A stretch of 48,677 bases of DNA from a virus, in IMG/VR virus record IMGVR_UViG_3300009506_000054, positions 1 to 48,677 of that record; one strand, given 5' to 3'. Below the pieces are notes generated by a model. It was given only the letters and a program-made list of their open reading frames with translations. It had not been told where the DNA came from and made no database searches. Of this stretch, positions 24,871 through 33,380 are shown in pieces (the first letter of the stretch is position 1; each line of letters opens with the position of its first letter). Both the position numbers and the translations under genes were made by a program.

Positions 24871-25866
24871 ATGGCGTATCAGACTGGCTCAATTTCTGCT
24901 GCTAATAATGCACAGCAGTTGCTTAGTACACTATTCACTTTTTTGACTGGACTTAGTACAACGCCATGGACTCAGGACGAGTTTGATACTACCAACTACA
25001 CAGCCTCAATCCATCGTGGTAGTGTCTATGTTCATTTTAGGTGGGATAATACCACAAAAGAACAGATCGGTATGTATCAATCACTGGGATTTGTGAGTAC
25101 TAGCACAGACCCCCATAATCATACCGATGATAGCGGGAATGGGCAAACGTCTGCTCCTGTTACTACACAACGCCGAATCGACCTGACAACTTCTGGGGCA
25201 CTCACCACTTACCACTTTTTTGCTGGTGAAGGATCAACCCCCTATTGTCATGTGGTTGTTGAGTACAGTTCCGGGTTATTTGTTCACTTCGGTTTTGGCA
25301 ATCTTGTCAAGACCAATGATTGGACAGGAGGAGAATACTGTTACGGAAACTTCTGGAATGAGGGATCTACTCCAATCGATCGTCCTTATGAAGCTGATCA
25401 CGCAGTTGGTCTTTGTCACTCTGATCAAGCTTTTTGCCAGGCTACTGTCCACTGTGAAAGTCTTACTGATCAGGATGGTACTTCTAAGTGGGGTGTATGT
25501 ACCAATCTTTCTTCTGTTGGTAATGATCGAGCTGGTAATCCACGAGTCCGTCTTTATGGTGGAGCAAGAGGCGGATTATGGGCTTATGCTTTGTCCTGGA
25601 TGCCTACAAGTCAGACTAATGCCTTCAAGCCCTTATTTCCCATCGAAGTTGCGTATGTGAACGCTGTTCCAACCGTGGATGAAGTTAGTATTCTTGGTCG
25701 TCAACCTGACATAGCTGTAGTTAATATGAAGAATCTTTCAGTTGGTCAGGAGTTGACCATAGGATCTGATGTTTGGAAGTGTTTCCCGTGGGCTCGTAAG
25801 CAATACACATTAGGTGGAACTAAGGAAAGCTGGAATGCCGGCTGGGCCTATAAGAAGATCACGTAA
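24871..25866 (+). CDS. Minor tail protein, paralogue of the preceding gene
   Basis: 331 residues, ATG three bases after the preceding stop and preceded by AAGGAGGCCTAGGAG. Shares with its neighbour the order TPWTQDEF..., GSVYVHFRWD, VHFGFGNLVKT and GSDVWKCFPW, but lacks the inserted N-terminal beta module. The tandem pair probably arose by duplication and may form a hetero-oligomer at the tail tip. The stop overlaps the next start by one base. Confidence 0.72.
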   Translation: MAYQTGSISAANNAQQLLSTLFTFLTGLSTTPWTQDEFDTTNYTASIHRGSVYVHFRWDNTTKEQIGMYQSLGFVSTSTDPHNHTDDSGNGQTSAPVTTQRRIDLTTSGALTTYHFFAGEGSTPYCHVVVEYSSGLFVHFGFGNLVKTNDWTGGEYCYGNFWNEGSTPIDRPYEADHAVGLCHSDQAFCQATVHCESLTDQDGTSKWGVCTNLSSVGNDRAGNPRVRLYGGARGGLWAYALSWMPTSQTNAFKPLFPIEVAYVNAVPTVDEVSILGRQPDIAVVNMKNLSVGQELTIGSDVWKCFPWARKQYTLGGTKESWNAGWAYKKIT

Positions 25867-27590
25867 TGGCTGATTATCTTGGCATTCCAGATCCTGGTAT
25901 CACAGACCAGAATATTAATGGTAATCGGTATACTCTATCTAGTGTTGGAGCTACTGCTAAGACTGCTCGTGGAGTACCAGCTTCCTCAATAACTGGAGTA
26001 GAATTTATTCAGCCAGACATATCAGGATCTGGAGACTTTACTCTGGACTATATGACGAAGTACACCCCAGTTTTAGATTCTGATGGCGTTATTGTGGAAG
26101 GAGGAGGATACTTCTGGTTTGAGAGACTTCACAGTTATCCATCTATTCTAGAGTTAGGAAATATTCTATCCACAGTTGAACGAGACATAGAGATTTATAA
26201 CTCTTACCGAACTACAGTTCAAACTTTAAATACTGCTACTAATAATGTGGGAACTGGTGTTTCTTTCCAGAATCTGCCATCTCTTCCTGCGAATATTTCT
26301 CCCAATGATGGTTTAGTATTCCAGGTTAGAGTAACTACTCAGGGGCAACCATCACTAGATGGAACACTGGACTTTACTACAAGCGTGTATCCACTTTCAA
26401 TAGATCTCACTGCTGTGAGAATTGTGATGATGGCATATGAACCTCACGGTGAAATCCAGGAATCTCTCGAATTTCTTACTAACATTATTCGGTCTGCTAA
26501 TGGTAAGGAGCAACGGATAAGAGTTAGAAACTATCCAAGACAAACTTTTGACTATTTCTACATGATTCCAGATGGGGATGAACGTAGAAGACTAGAAGCC
26601 TTTCTATATAAATGGCATCCTCAGACTTTCGGTGTTCCCATATGGTTTGAAGCCCAAAGTCTAACAGCAGCTGTAACTTCTGGAAGTTATACCTTTAATG
26701 TACCAACTGATTATTCAGACTTCCGAGTTGGTGGATTGATGATCGTTTGGCAAGACTACCAAACCTTCGATGCTCTTGAGATTCAATCCATGACCTCTAG
26801 TCAGATTACCACTACTTCTCCCGCTACTATGAACCACGCAATTGGAACAAAGGTAATGCCATTAAGAACTGGAGTTACCAAGCAGGAGATTAGTGGCGAC
26901 AAATTCCCAGTAAATCTTCATACTGTAGCTATTAAGTTTTACATTACTGATAATGAGGTAGATATTGGTAGTACAACGGCATTTGGTACTCATAATAGCA
27001 AGGTTATGTTTGAAGATGCCAACTGGATTCCTCGGAATACTAACACTGACACACTGAAGAATCTTATCCATATCATTGATAATGAGATTGGTGCTCGTAG
27101 TCAATTCAGTGATTGGACTAATTCTCACCCTATTACTTCTAAGGGATTCTTCTGTAAGAATATTCAGGCTACTTGGCAAATGAGGCAGGTTCTTCACGCA
27201 TTGGCCGGACGTCAGAAATCCTTCTATCTTCCGACTTTCTATAATGATGTAGTAGTTAATGATACCTTGGCTAGTGGTACTAGTCTCATGGACATTGATC
27301 ATATTGGTTATACGGATTATATAGGAGCTAATGAACCCAATAAGTCTTTGTATATTGTACTAAATGATGGGACAGTATACACAAGAGAAGTCCAGTCTGC
27401 CTCTGAGATAGATTCTACTACCGAACGATTAGTTCTTGATACAACATGGCCAACTAATATTCTTCCATCTGAGATCTATAGAATTAGTTTTCTAAGGCTG
27501 TGTAGGTTTGCAGTTGATAGGTTTGAGATAAACCACACAGTTTCTGGTAAGTCTCATCTTAAGACACCAGTACAGGGAGTACTACAGTGA
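25866..27590 (+). CDS. Tail tip protein, distal-tail-like
   Basis: 574 residues, one-base overlap with the preceding stop. The middle shows RIRVRNYPRQTFDYFYMIPD and VPIWFEAQSLTAAV followed by a beta domain, a layout seen in phages that also carry BR0599-type tip proteins. Its place between minor tail and hub genes suggests the distal tail protein or inner tip ring. Specific family not certain. Confidence 0.65.
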   Translation: MADYLGIPDPGITDQNINGNRYTLSSVGATAKTARGVPASSITGVEFIQPDISGSGDFTLDYMTKYTPVLDSDGVIVEGGGYFWFERLHSYPSILELGNILSTVERDIEIYNSYRTTVQTLNTATNNVGTGVSFQNLPSLPANISPNDGLVFQVRVTTQGQPSLDGTLDFTTSVYPLSIDLTAVRIVMMAYEPHGEIQESLEFLTNIIRSANGKEQRIRVRNYPRQTFDYFYMIPDGDERRRLEAFLYKWHPQTFGVPIWFEAQSLTAAVTSGSYTFNVPTDYSDFRVGGLMIVWQDYQTFDALEIQSMTSSQITTTSPATMNHAIGTKVMPLRTGVTKQEISGDKFPVNLHTVAIKFYITDNEVDIGSTTAFGTHNSKVMFEDANWIPRNTNTDTLKNLIHIIDNEIGARSQFSDWTNSHPITSKGFFCKNIQATWQMRQVLHALAGRQKSFYLPTFYNDVVVNDTLASGTSLMDIDHIGYTDYIGANEPNKSLYIVLNDGTVYTREVQSASEIDSTTERLVLDTTWPTNILPSEIYRISFLRLCRFAVDRFEINHTVSGKSHLKTPVQGVLQ

Positions 27591-28390
27591 CCTTCGACGC
27601 CTATGAAACCTCAGTTGAATCTGCGCGTCCAGTAGAACTCTACCACTTTACAATTGGGACTACTAGCTATTACTATACATCTGCCCCGGATCAATTTCTA
27701 TTTGGCGGGAACACTTATCTTCCAAGACAGATATCAAGAACCAATCCTGTCCAGTCTACTGAGGAACGACGGCAACAAATCGAAGTAACTCTTCCAACTG
27801 AGGATGATGTCTGTTCACGGTTTGTAGGAGTTGTTCCTGGACTACCTATGTATCTGGAGATTTCCAAATACCACCGTGGGGATACTGGAGTCTTTGTTAT
27901 TTGGTCAGGAACTATTGTCGGAGCCTCATACCAAAAACAGGGAGCTTCTTGTGTTCTTCGTGGAGTAACTACCGAGGCTGCTTTTAGTAGACCAATACCC
28001 AAATTTAAATATCAGGGGCTTTGTAATTATGTGCTCTTTGATAGTAACTGTCAAGTATCCTCTGCTTCGTTCAAGCACGAAGATACTTGCTCTGCAGCTA
28101 GCGGTAATACTATCACAGTAAACAATCTCTCAAGTAAAGGAACTGATTGGGCAAAGTCCGGCTATGTGAATTTAAATGACTCAGATTACCGATTAGTGTT
28201 GTCACAAAGTGGTAACACGCTTACATTATATTTGCCGTTTGAAAACGATCCAGTCGGCGAAACAGTTAAGGTCTTTGCTGGATGCGATCATAGTCTTACC
28301 GACTGTGGAACAAAGTTCAGTAACACTCTTAACTACGGAGGATTTCCGTTCGTGCCTGAACTTAATCCATTCATCGTAGGGATGGACTAA
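27587..28390 (+). CDS. Tail tip protein, BR0599 family with predicted Fe-S site
   Basis: 267 residues, start overlapping the preceding stop. The N-terminal half (PVELYHFTIGTTSYYYTSAP, LPRQISR) and the end (CGTKFSNTLNYGGFPFVPEL, NPF) match the BR0599 / TIGR02218 family. Four cysteines, C146-x8-C155 and C233-x6-C240, have the spacing of the [4Fe-4S] ligands of lambda gpL, so a cluster-bound tip protein connecting the distal ring to the hub is predicted. Confidence 0.85.
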   Translation: MTFDAYETSVESARPVELYHFTIGTTSYYYTSAPDQFLFGGNTYLPRQISRTNPVQSTEERRQQIEVTLPTEDDVCSRFVGVVPGLPMYLEISKYHRGDTGVFVIWSGTIVGASYQKQGASCVLRGVTTEAAFSRPIPKFKYQGLCNYVLFDSNCQVSSASFKHEDTCSAASGNTITVNNLSSKGTDWAKSGYVNLNDSDYRLVLSQSGNTLTLYLPFENDPVGETVKVFAGCDHSLTDCGTKFSNTLNYGGFPFVPELNPFIVGMD

Positions 28391-31299
28391 TGGCTGCTGG
28401 ATTCTTTTTACTATTCTTTATATGGGCAGCCTTCTTTGTCCTGGGAGAATTAATTCGTCCTCGACCAGACATTGAGGATGCAAAGCCTTATGGTCTTGGG
28501 GACTTTAACTTTCCTACTGCTACTGAAGGAAGAACAGTACCTATTATCTGGGGAAGAGTTAAGATCAAGGGTCCTAATTGTGTTTGGTATGGTAATCTTC
28601 GAACTCAAGCCATAAAAAAGAAATATAAGACTGGCATATTTAGTTCAGACGAGGTTATTACAGGCTTCCGATACTTTATCGGACTCCAGCTTGCCATTTG
28701 TCGTGGAGTAGTAGATCAAATCCATCATATTTGGATCAATGAGAAAGAGGTATCTACGGGCACTTCCACAGACGGATATCGTGAATGGGTATCTATCGCA
28801 AGTCTGTTTGGTGGTGATGAGCATGGTCAGGGAGGAATGTCTGGGCATATAGCCTACTACCTAGGAACTAATAGTGCTACAGCTAATTCTTACATGACGA
28901 CTCAGACTGGAACTGCAATCGCTTATCGTGGAACTTGTTATGTAGTTTTTGAGGGTGGATATATGGGAACTTCCCCAACTGTTCATCCTTGGCATTTTGA
29001 GGTTAGTAGAATTCCCGACGGACTTGGGTTGGCTTCATACGATCCAGGATCCGAGAAACCTAATACTTGGGATGCTAACCCAATGAATGTTATCTACGAA
29101 ATTATGACTGACACTGATTGGGGTCTTGCCATTCCCGTAAGTCAGATTGATCTAGCTAATTTCCGATCTGTAGGATCTGTGCTTGCCAGTGAGGGAAATG
29201 GTTTTAGCATGGTACTCGATAATGAACGAGAAGCTTCTGATGTATTAAACCTCGTAGTAAGTCAGATAGACGGTTCATTGTACTTCGATCGTGAAGCTGG
29301 TCTGTGGCGTTGTATTCTTGCCCGAGACGATTACAGTCCTACTGGTCTAGACATTTACGATGAGGATCTTATTGCTGAACTAACAAGTTTTTCTAGAACC
29401 ACTTGGCAAGAAACAACCAATCAGGTACGAATTCTCTTTGTTGACCGAGATGATGGTTATAAGGATACCTTTGCCTTTGCTCAGGATATGGCTAATAACA
29501 TTCTTCAAAACGGGACTGTCTCAGTCGATGTTACATTCCCCGGAGTTATGAACCGAACTCTTGCAAATAAGCTTGCTTGGCGAGAACTTGGTACTCTCTC
29601 ATTTCCTCTGGCAAAGATAGACTTCACAGTAAATCGAGCAGCTTTTGATCTAGTTCCGGGATCTGTCTTCAAATTTTCCTGGGCTAGGCTTGGCATAACG
29701 GAGGTGGTATTTCGTGTTGCCCGAATCGACTACGGGAATATCACCGAGGGACTTATCACAGTTTCAGCAGTTCAGGACATCTTTGCTGCCGGGACTGGAG
29801 TCTTTGCAGACCCCCCTGGTAGTGGATGGTTGGACCCAAGCGATGCTGCTGCAGCTCCTACATCGGCAAATAGTCTCGTCTTCGAAGCACCAGGTCAAAT
29901 GGTCGCAAATGCCCCAATCAATTCTACCCTAAACCCACGAATGTGGATGGGAGCTAGAGACCCTGGTGGAGGGACAATTAGTCTAGGTGCCTATCTAAAG
30001 TGGGGTACTGCTCGACCTATTGGCGGATCTTATCCTACTGAGCAAGATGCTATCATCTACAATTTCTTACTTGCTGGATCACTAGAAACTGCATTGTCTG
30101 CCTATGGTGGAACAGCTGCCAGACCAGCTATTGACTACTATATTAGGATCAACGACAATGATCCTGACGATCTTTCTGAGTTAGTTACTACTGGGAATGA
30201 GACGGCTGTAATATCCTTTATTAACCTTATCTATATTGAGGGAGAATTTATTGGGTTTGAGAATATGACGGATATTGGTGGTGGAGTCTATCGTCTCGAA
30301 GGAATCTACCGGGGGCTTTTCAACTCAGCTCCGATGGATCATGCAGTCGATACTAGAATATGGTTCATTGGTCAAACAGGTGGAGGCCTTAGTCAAACTA
30401 TCCCCGGTGCTAGCTATGATGAGGTTGATATCCAACTTCGTGGTCGTGATAAGTTCTCTGAGACTACCGAGGCATCTACTCCCACCCTGTCTCCACCTAC
30501 TATTACGAACACTTGGCAAGAGCCATTACCTCCAAGAGACCCAGTGCTCTTTGGTTCTTATGCTCCTACTTCTGCTATTACGTTGGACACTCAGTATACA
30601 ACTGAGACAGGACTCTCCGGTGATGATGCTCGGGCATTAAAGACCCAATTCACTCCAAGGAATTGGCGGGAGATCAACATCATCATGGATGCTATCTTTG
30701 ATGCTACTGACTATCTTGCTGACAATCCTGAGTTTGATGTTAAACTAACTCTCGACCCAGACGGATCACCCGTAGATACTGAGACGTTTAATATTAGCGG
30801 AACTGGAACAGATACTCCAGTAACTTATATTCTTAGAAACTCGGTCATTATCGCTGTAGGAGCTAATGCATCTATTCCCACAACTGGAAGACTCGTAGTT
30901 ACGGCGAAGCATCAACCCACTGGATTCTCTTCTGTGGTATCGGCTGTCAACGACATGGAGTTTGACTTTACTGTATCCTCTGCGTTGCAAAGCGCTGATG
31001 ATTTGGTGTTTGGAGGGCTAGTTAAAGACACTGCAAGCGCTGCTGTTGTCTTTGGGGAAACCGGTACGTATACTTTTGATATACACTTTGCTCTACCTTC
31101 CTCCGGGATTTTAGAGATCAACGTCAATAGCACTGGATGGAATACGGTTGTTACTGCTGGTAACAGTTCCGGTACTTACTCAATCACCGCAACGGATAGT
31201 GTCCAACTAAGGTTCGATCAATACCCTGCCAACGACCAATTCTTTGACATTACCGGACCTACGGCTGAGCTTGGGTATGGTGTGTTGAAGGCTTTGTAA
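28390..31299 (+). CDS. Tail hub / tip protein (gpJ-like position)
   Basis: 969 residues with an N-terminal hydrophobic helix (GFFLLFFIWAAFFVLGELI, residues 3-21). The following block (GDFNFPTATEGRTVPIIWGR; TGFRYFIGLQLAICRG) is typical of large tip proteins encoded after BR0599 proteins. Residues about 330-470 resemble the hub domain family of putative phage tail proteins; beyond about 650 there are Fn3-like beta domains. It would form the central tail tip penetrating the outer membrane or wall. RBS coupling by one-base overlap. Confidence 0.85.
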   Translation: MAAGFFLLFFIWAAFFVLGELIRPRPDIEDAKPYGLGDFNFPTATEGRTVPIIWGRVKIKGPNCVWYGNLRTQAIKKKYKTGIFSSDEVITGFRYFIGLQLAICRGVVDQIHHIWINEKEVSTGTSTDGYREWVSIASLFGGDEHGQGGMSGHIAYYLGTNSATANSYMTTQTGTAIAYRGTCYVVFEGGYMGTSPTVHPWHFEVSRIPDGLGLASYDPGSEKPNTWDANPMNVIYEIMTDTDWGLAIPVSQIDLANFRSVGSVLASEGNGFSMVLDNEREASDVLNLVVSQIDGSLYFDREAGLWRCILARDDYSPTGLDIYDEDLIAELTSFSRTTWQETTNQVRILFVDRDDGYKDTFAFAQDMANNILQNGTVSVDVTFPGVMNRTLANKLAWRELGTLSFPLAKIDFTVNRAAFDLVPGSVFKFSWARLGITEVVFRVARIDYGNITEGLITVSAVQDIFAAGTGVFADPPGSGWLDPSDAAAAPTSANSLVFEAPGQMVANAPINSTLNPRMWMGARDPGGGTISLGAYLKWGTARPIGGSYPTEQDAIIYNFLLAGSLETALSAYGGTAARPAIDYYIRINDNDPDDLSELVTTGNETAVISFINLIYIEGEFIGFENMTDIGGGVYRLEGIYRGLFNSAPMDHAVDTRIWFIGQTGGGLSQTIPGASYDEVDIQLRGRDKFSETTEASTPTLSPPTITNTWQEPLPPRDPVLFGSYAPTSAITLDTQYTTETGLSGDDARALKTQFTPRNWREINIIMDAIFDATDYLADNPEFDVKLTLDPDGSPVDTETFNISGTGTDTPVTYILRNSVIIAVGANASIPTTGRLVVTAKHQPTGFSSVVSAVNDMEFDFTVSSALQSADDLVFGGLVKDTASAAVVFGETGTYTFDIHFALPSSGILEINVNSTGWNTVVTAGNSSGTYSITATDSVQLRFDQYPANDQFFDITGPTAELGYGVLKAL

Positions 31300-31309
31300 G
31301 GAGGATAAG

Positions 31310-31666
31310 ATGAGTTTCTGGAAGTCTCTTGGCAAAGTTGCTCAAGCTGCTGTCCCTGTGGTTATCGGTGCTGCCATGCCTGATAGTATCGTAAACACAG
31401 CTATTGCAGGTGTCGTCAAACATGGAACTCCAATCAATAACCAGGCTATTCCTGTTCTCAATCTCGCTGCGAGTACGCTGCTGAGCTACGTACCAAAGGT
31501 GATCGAGACTGGAGATTGGGTAGCACCAATCATGCCTGCGCTTCATGAGGGTGGTCTATTGACTGCTGCAAGTACGGCACTTCACCAGTCCATCAAGATT
31601 CCTCTCGCCTCAAGTGTCAAGAAGACCGACGGTGTGTTTACGTCCAACGGTAAGTTCAGTATTTAG
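31310..31666 (+). CDS. Small hydrophobic protein, unknown (tail tip or lysis)
   Basis: 118 residues after AAGGAGGATAAG. The sequence is amphipathic and moderately hydrophobic (AQAAVPVVIGAAMPDSIVNT; LNLAASTLLSYVPKVIETG) but lacks a clear uninterrupted transmembrane span. It sits between the hub and the lysis genes; either a virion-associated peptide or a lysis accessory. No family recognised. Confidence 0.55.
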   Translation: MSFWKSLGKVAQAAVPVVIGAAMPDSIVNTAIAGVVKHGTPINNQAIPVLNLAASTLLSYVPKVIETGDWVAPIMPALHEGGLLTAASTALHQSIKIPLASSVKKTDGVFTSNGKFSI

Positions 31667-31675
31667 GAGGTGATA

Positions 31676-32083
31676 ATGCCTACCCCACTGAATGATACGC
31701 TCAAGGAGGTTAATGCTGCCGGCAGTCTAATCCGGCAAGTAGGACCAATCGTTGTACTATCCATAGCAGTTGTCGTATTAGGCGTTGCATTGACTTTCTC
31801 GATAGTAACCTCGAAGGTGGGGGCTGATCGATGGACTAGAACAGACCACATGAAATATGTCCAACAACATGATAAGGAGGTAAACTTGCTTGTCGATCAA
31901 CTTCTTAGAGAACACAACGCTGTTCATGAGAAGGAGAACGACAAGCAGGAAAAGATGGCTACTGATGTAACCACCATTCATGAGGATGTGGCTGTCTTAA
32001 AATCCACAGTGAAGAGGATGGAAGGTGACGTTCAAATTATCAAAGCTGCCGTCATGAAGATGGAGAAGGATGGTAGTAAGTGA
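31676..32083 (+). CDS. Single-span membrane protein with coiled coil (holin or i-spanin candidate)
   Basis: 135 residues from ATG 31676, 5 bases after a perfect AGGAGG; the GTG at 31670 overlaps that site and is rejected. One transmembrane helix (PIVVLSIAVVVLGVALTFSI, about 24-43) is followed by about 90 residues of charged, heptad-like helix (HDKEVNLLVDQLLREHNAVH; TVKRMEGDVQIIKAAVMKM). N-terminal anchor plus coiled coil resembles inner-membrane spanins of the Rz type or XhlA-like holin helpers. It overlaps the endolysin gene, supporting a lysis role. Confidence 0.6.
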   Translation: MPTPLNDTLKEVNAAGSLIRQVGPIVVLSIAVVVLGVALTFSIVTSKVGADRWTRTDHMKYVQQHDKEVNLLVDQLLREHNAVHEKENDKQEKMATDVTTIHEDVAVLKSTVKRMEGDVQIIKAAVMKMEKDGSK

Positions 32084-32487
32084 TGCCTCAGTTCAGTAGA
32101 ACAAGCAAGGCCAGGCTAGCTACCTGTCACCCCGACATTCAACAGGTCTTCAACGAAGTTATAAAGCACTTCGATTGCAAGATTCTCGAGGGTCATCGGA
32201 CAAAGGAAACGCAGGATAAGCTGTTCTATGCGAAGCCTCCGAGGACTCAAGTCAAGTATCCCAACAGCAAGCACAACTCCTCGCCGTCTCGTGCTGTAGA
32301 TGTAATGCCTTATCCACTTGATTGGGGGGACCGGGAGCGATGCAGTCTATTTGCTGGGTTTGTCCTAGGAACAGCTACTGCCATGGGTATTACTCTTCGT
32401 TGGGGAGGCGATTGGGACATGGACACTGAGGTAGACGACAACCGATTCGACGATCTACCTCACTTCGAGTTGAAAGGAGACCACTAA
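32083..32487 (+). CDS. Endolysin, M15-type L-alanyl-D-glutamate / VanY-like peptidase
   Basis: 134 residues from ATG 32083 (GTG 32080 is an alternative in the same frame). Zinc ligands are predicted as His64 (SKHNSSPSRAVDV), Asp73 and His127 (DLPHFEL), with Asp124 the probable catalytic residue; the T5 endolysin has the same order. There is a two-residue insertion between the first His and the Asp compared with the usual SxHxxGxAxD. It would cut peptide cross-bridges in peptidoglycan; no wall-binding domain is present. Confidence 0.85.
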   Translation: MPQFSRTSKARLATCHPDIQQVFNEVIKHFDCKILEGHRTKETQDKLFYAKPPRTQVKYPNSKHNSSPSRAVDVMPYPLDWGDRERCSLFAGFVLGTATAMGITLRWGGDWDMDTEVDDNRFDDLPHFELKGDH

Positions 32488-32837
32488 TGAGTCCTCTCGA
32501 CAATCCTGAGTACAAGGACGAGGCAACTGCCATCGTCAACGCGGTCAACAACATCCGCGATGCCATCATGACGAATGGTATGGGTACTCAGACTGTCATG
32601 CTCATCCTGGGTGAGCTGATGGGTCTGGCTACCGTCGTCAACTCGTTCAACACTCTGCCGAAGGACCAGCGTGATGAGTTCTTCGCTGAGGTGTGGGATG
32701 CTGCCATCGGGAACGAACCAGCTGCTTTGGTCAACCAGGTTGGCTTCATCAGTGGCGATGCTCTCGAGGCAGTAAGCGACGGTCTGAAGGGCGCTGTGCT
32801 GGCGTACTTCAACAAGACCATCCCGCTGCCGGCCTAG
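32487..32837 (+). CDS. Unknown protein at the end of the lysis cluster
   Basis: 116 residues, one-base overlap with the endolysin stop, AAAGGAG upstream. Mostly helical, acidic and moderately hydrophobic (TVMLILGELMGLATVVNSF), with G/C-rich third positions like the capsid genes, pointing to high expression. A membrane or virion role is possible; no family recognised. A hairpin at 32863-32899 follows. Confidence 0.6.
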   Translation: MSPLDNPEYKDEATAIVNAVNNIRDAIMTNGMGTQTVMLILGELMGLATVVNSFNTLPKDQRDEFFAEVWDAAIGNEPAALVNQVGFISGDALEAVSDGLKGAVLAYFNKTIPLPA

Positions 32838-32862
32838 TCCTCGCCCCCCCGTAGGTCGGCGC

Positions 32863-32899
32863 CTGTCGGACGGCTCAATTAGTTTGGGTCGTCCGGCAG
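32863..32899. terminator. Hairpin at the convergent junction
   Basis: CTGTCGGACG (32863-32872) and CGTCCGGCAG (32890-32899) pair over 10 positions with one G-T pair and a 17-base loop. There is no T run on either side; a factor-assisted or bidirectional stop for the structural operon is inferred. Confidence 0.45.
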
Positions 32900-33037
32900 C
32901 ATCGATACCACTAGAACTATTGGCCAGAGAAAGACACAGACTAGGATTGCCCACTTATCGTGGCCTTCATAACTCTTGAGTACACCCCAAAGAGCAAGTA
33001 TAGTTCCAATCAGAAAGTACATATACACAAACTTCAT
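32879..33037 (-). CDS. Small two-span membrane protein (possible holin)
   Basis: 52 residues from ATG 33037, beginning MKFVYMYFLIGTILALWGVL, then a short charged loop (KSYEGHDK) and a second hydrophobic span (WAILVCVFLWPIVLVVSML). The two-helix hairpin with a charged turn is typical of small holins, and it lies beside the lysis genes, though on the other strand. No strong ribosome binding site is seen and it follows the - strand terminator hairpin, so expression is uncertain. Confidence 0.45.
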   Translation of the reverse strand: MKFVYMYFLIGTILALWGVLKSYEGHDKWAILVCVFLWPIVLVVSMLPDDPN

Positions 33038-33045
33038 GATACAAA

Positions 33046-33104
33046 GGGAGCCGTCCCCTCACGTAAGAACGGCTCCCCCGGACTAGGATGGGAATATCCT
33101 AGTC
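33046..33104 (-). terminator. Tandem hairpins ending the replication operon
   Basis: On the - strand GACTAGGA/TCCTAGTC (33104-33097 with 33088-33081) overlaps the stop codon of the helicase/HTH gene, then GGGAGCCGT/ACGGCTCCC (33077-33069 with 33054-33046) is followed by TTTGT. The second stem is 9 perfect pairs. Confidence 0.6.
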
Positions 33105-33380
33105 GTCGTCACCTTCCTTCTTGCTGGAGATGATGTCGATGACCTCGTCCATCTCCGCGAGCGTGTCCCAGCCGTAGCGCCCCCCGGCCTTCTCGATGTC
33201 GTGGTTGCGCAGCTTGGCCCGAGCCGAGGCCGGGGAGATCCCGAGCTTGTCGGCCAGGTCCGTGATGGTGTACTTCTTCGGCGGGTTCTTCGGCGTCTTC
33301 TCTTCCTTCTCGGAATCCTTGGCCTTGGCCTTGGTCTTCGAGTTGGCAGCGGTCTTGGTGGAGGTCTTCTTCTTAGCCAT
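33099..33380 (-). CDS. Nested basic HTH-like DNA-binding protein
   Basis: 93 residues from ATG 33380, in frame with the helicase gene. AAGGAG lies 8 bases upstream and matches the site used by the DUF932 gene almost base for base, and a promoter lies at 33449-33478. The protein has a histone-H1-like Lys/Ala/Thr N-terminus (MAKKKTSTKTAANSKTKA) and a C-terminal helix-turn-helix-like part (ITDLADKLGISPASARAKL then GGRYGWDTLAEMDEVIDI). It probably binds DNA. Separate expression is inferred from signals in the DNA. Confidence 0.7.
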   Translation of the reverse strand: MAKKKTSTKTAANSKTKAKAKDSEKEEKTPKNPPKKYTITDLADKLGISPASARAKLRNHDIEKAGGRYGWDTLAEMDEVIDIISSKKEGDDD

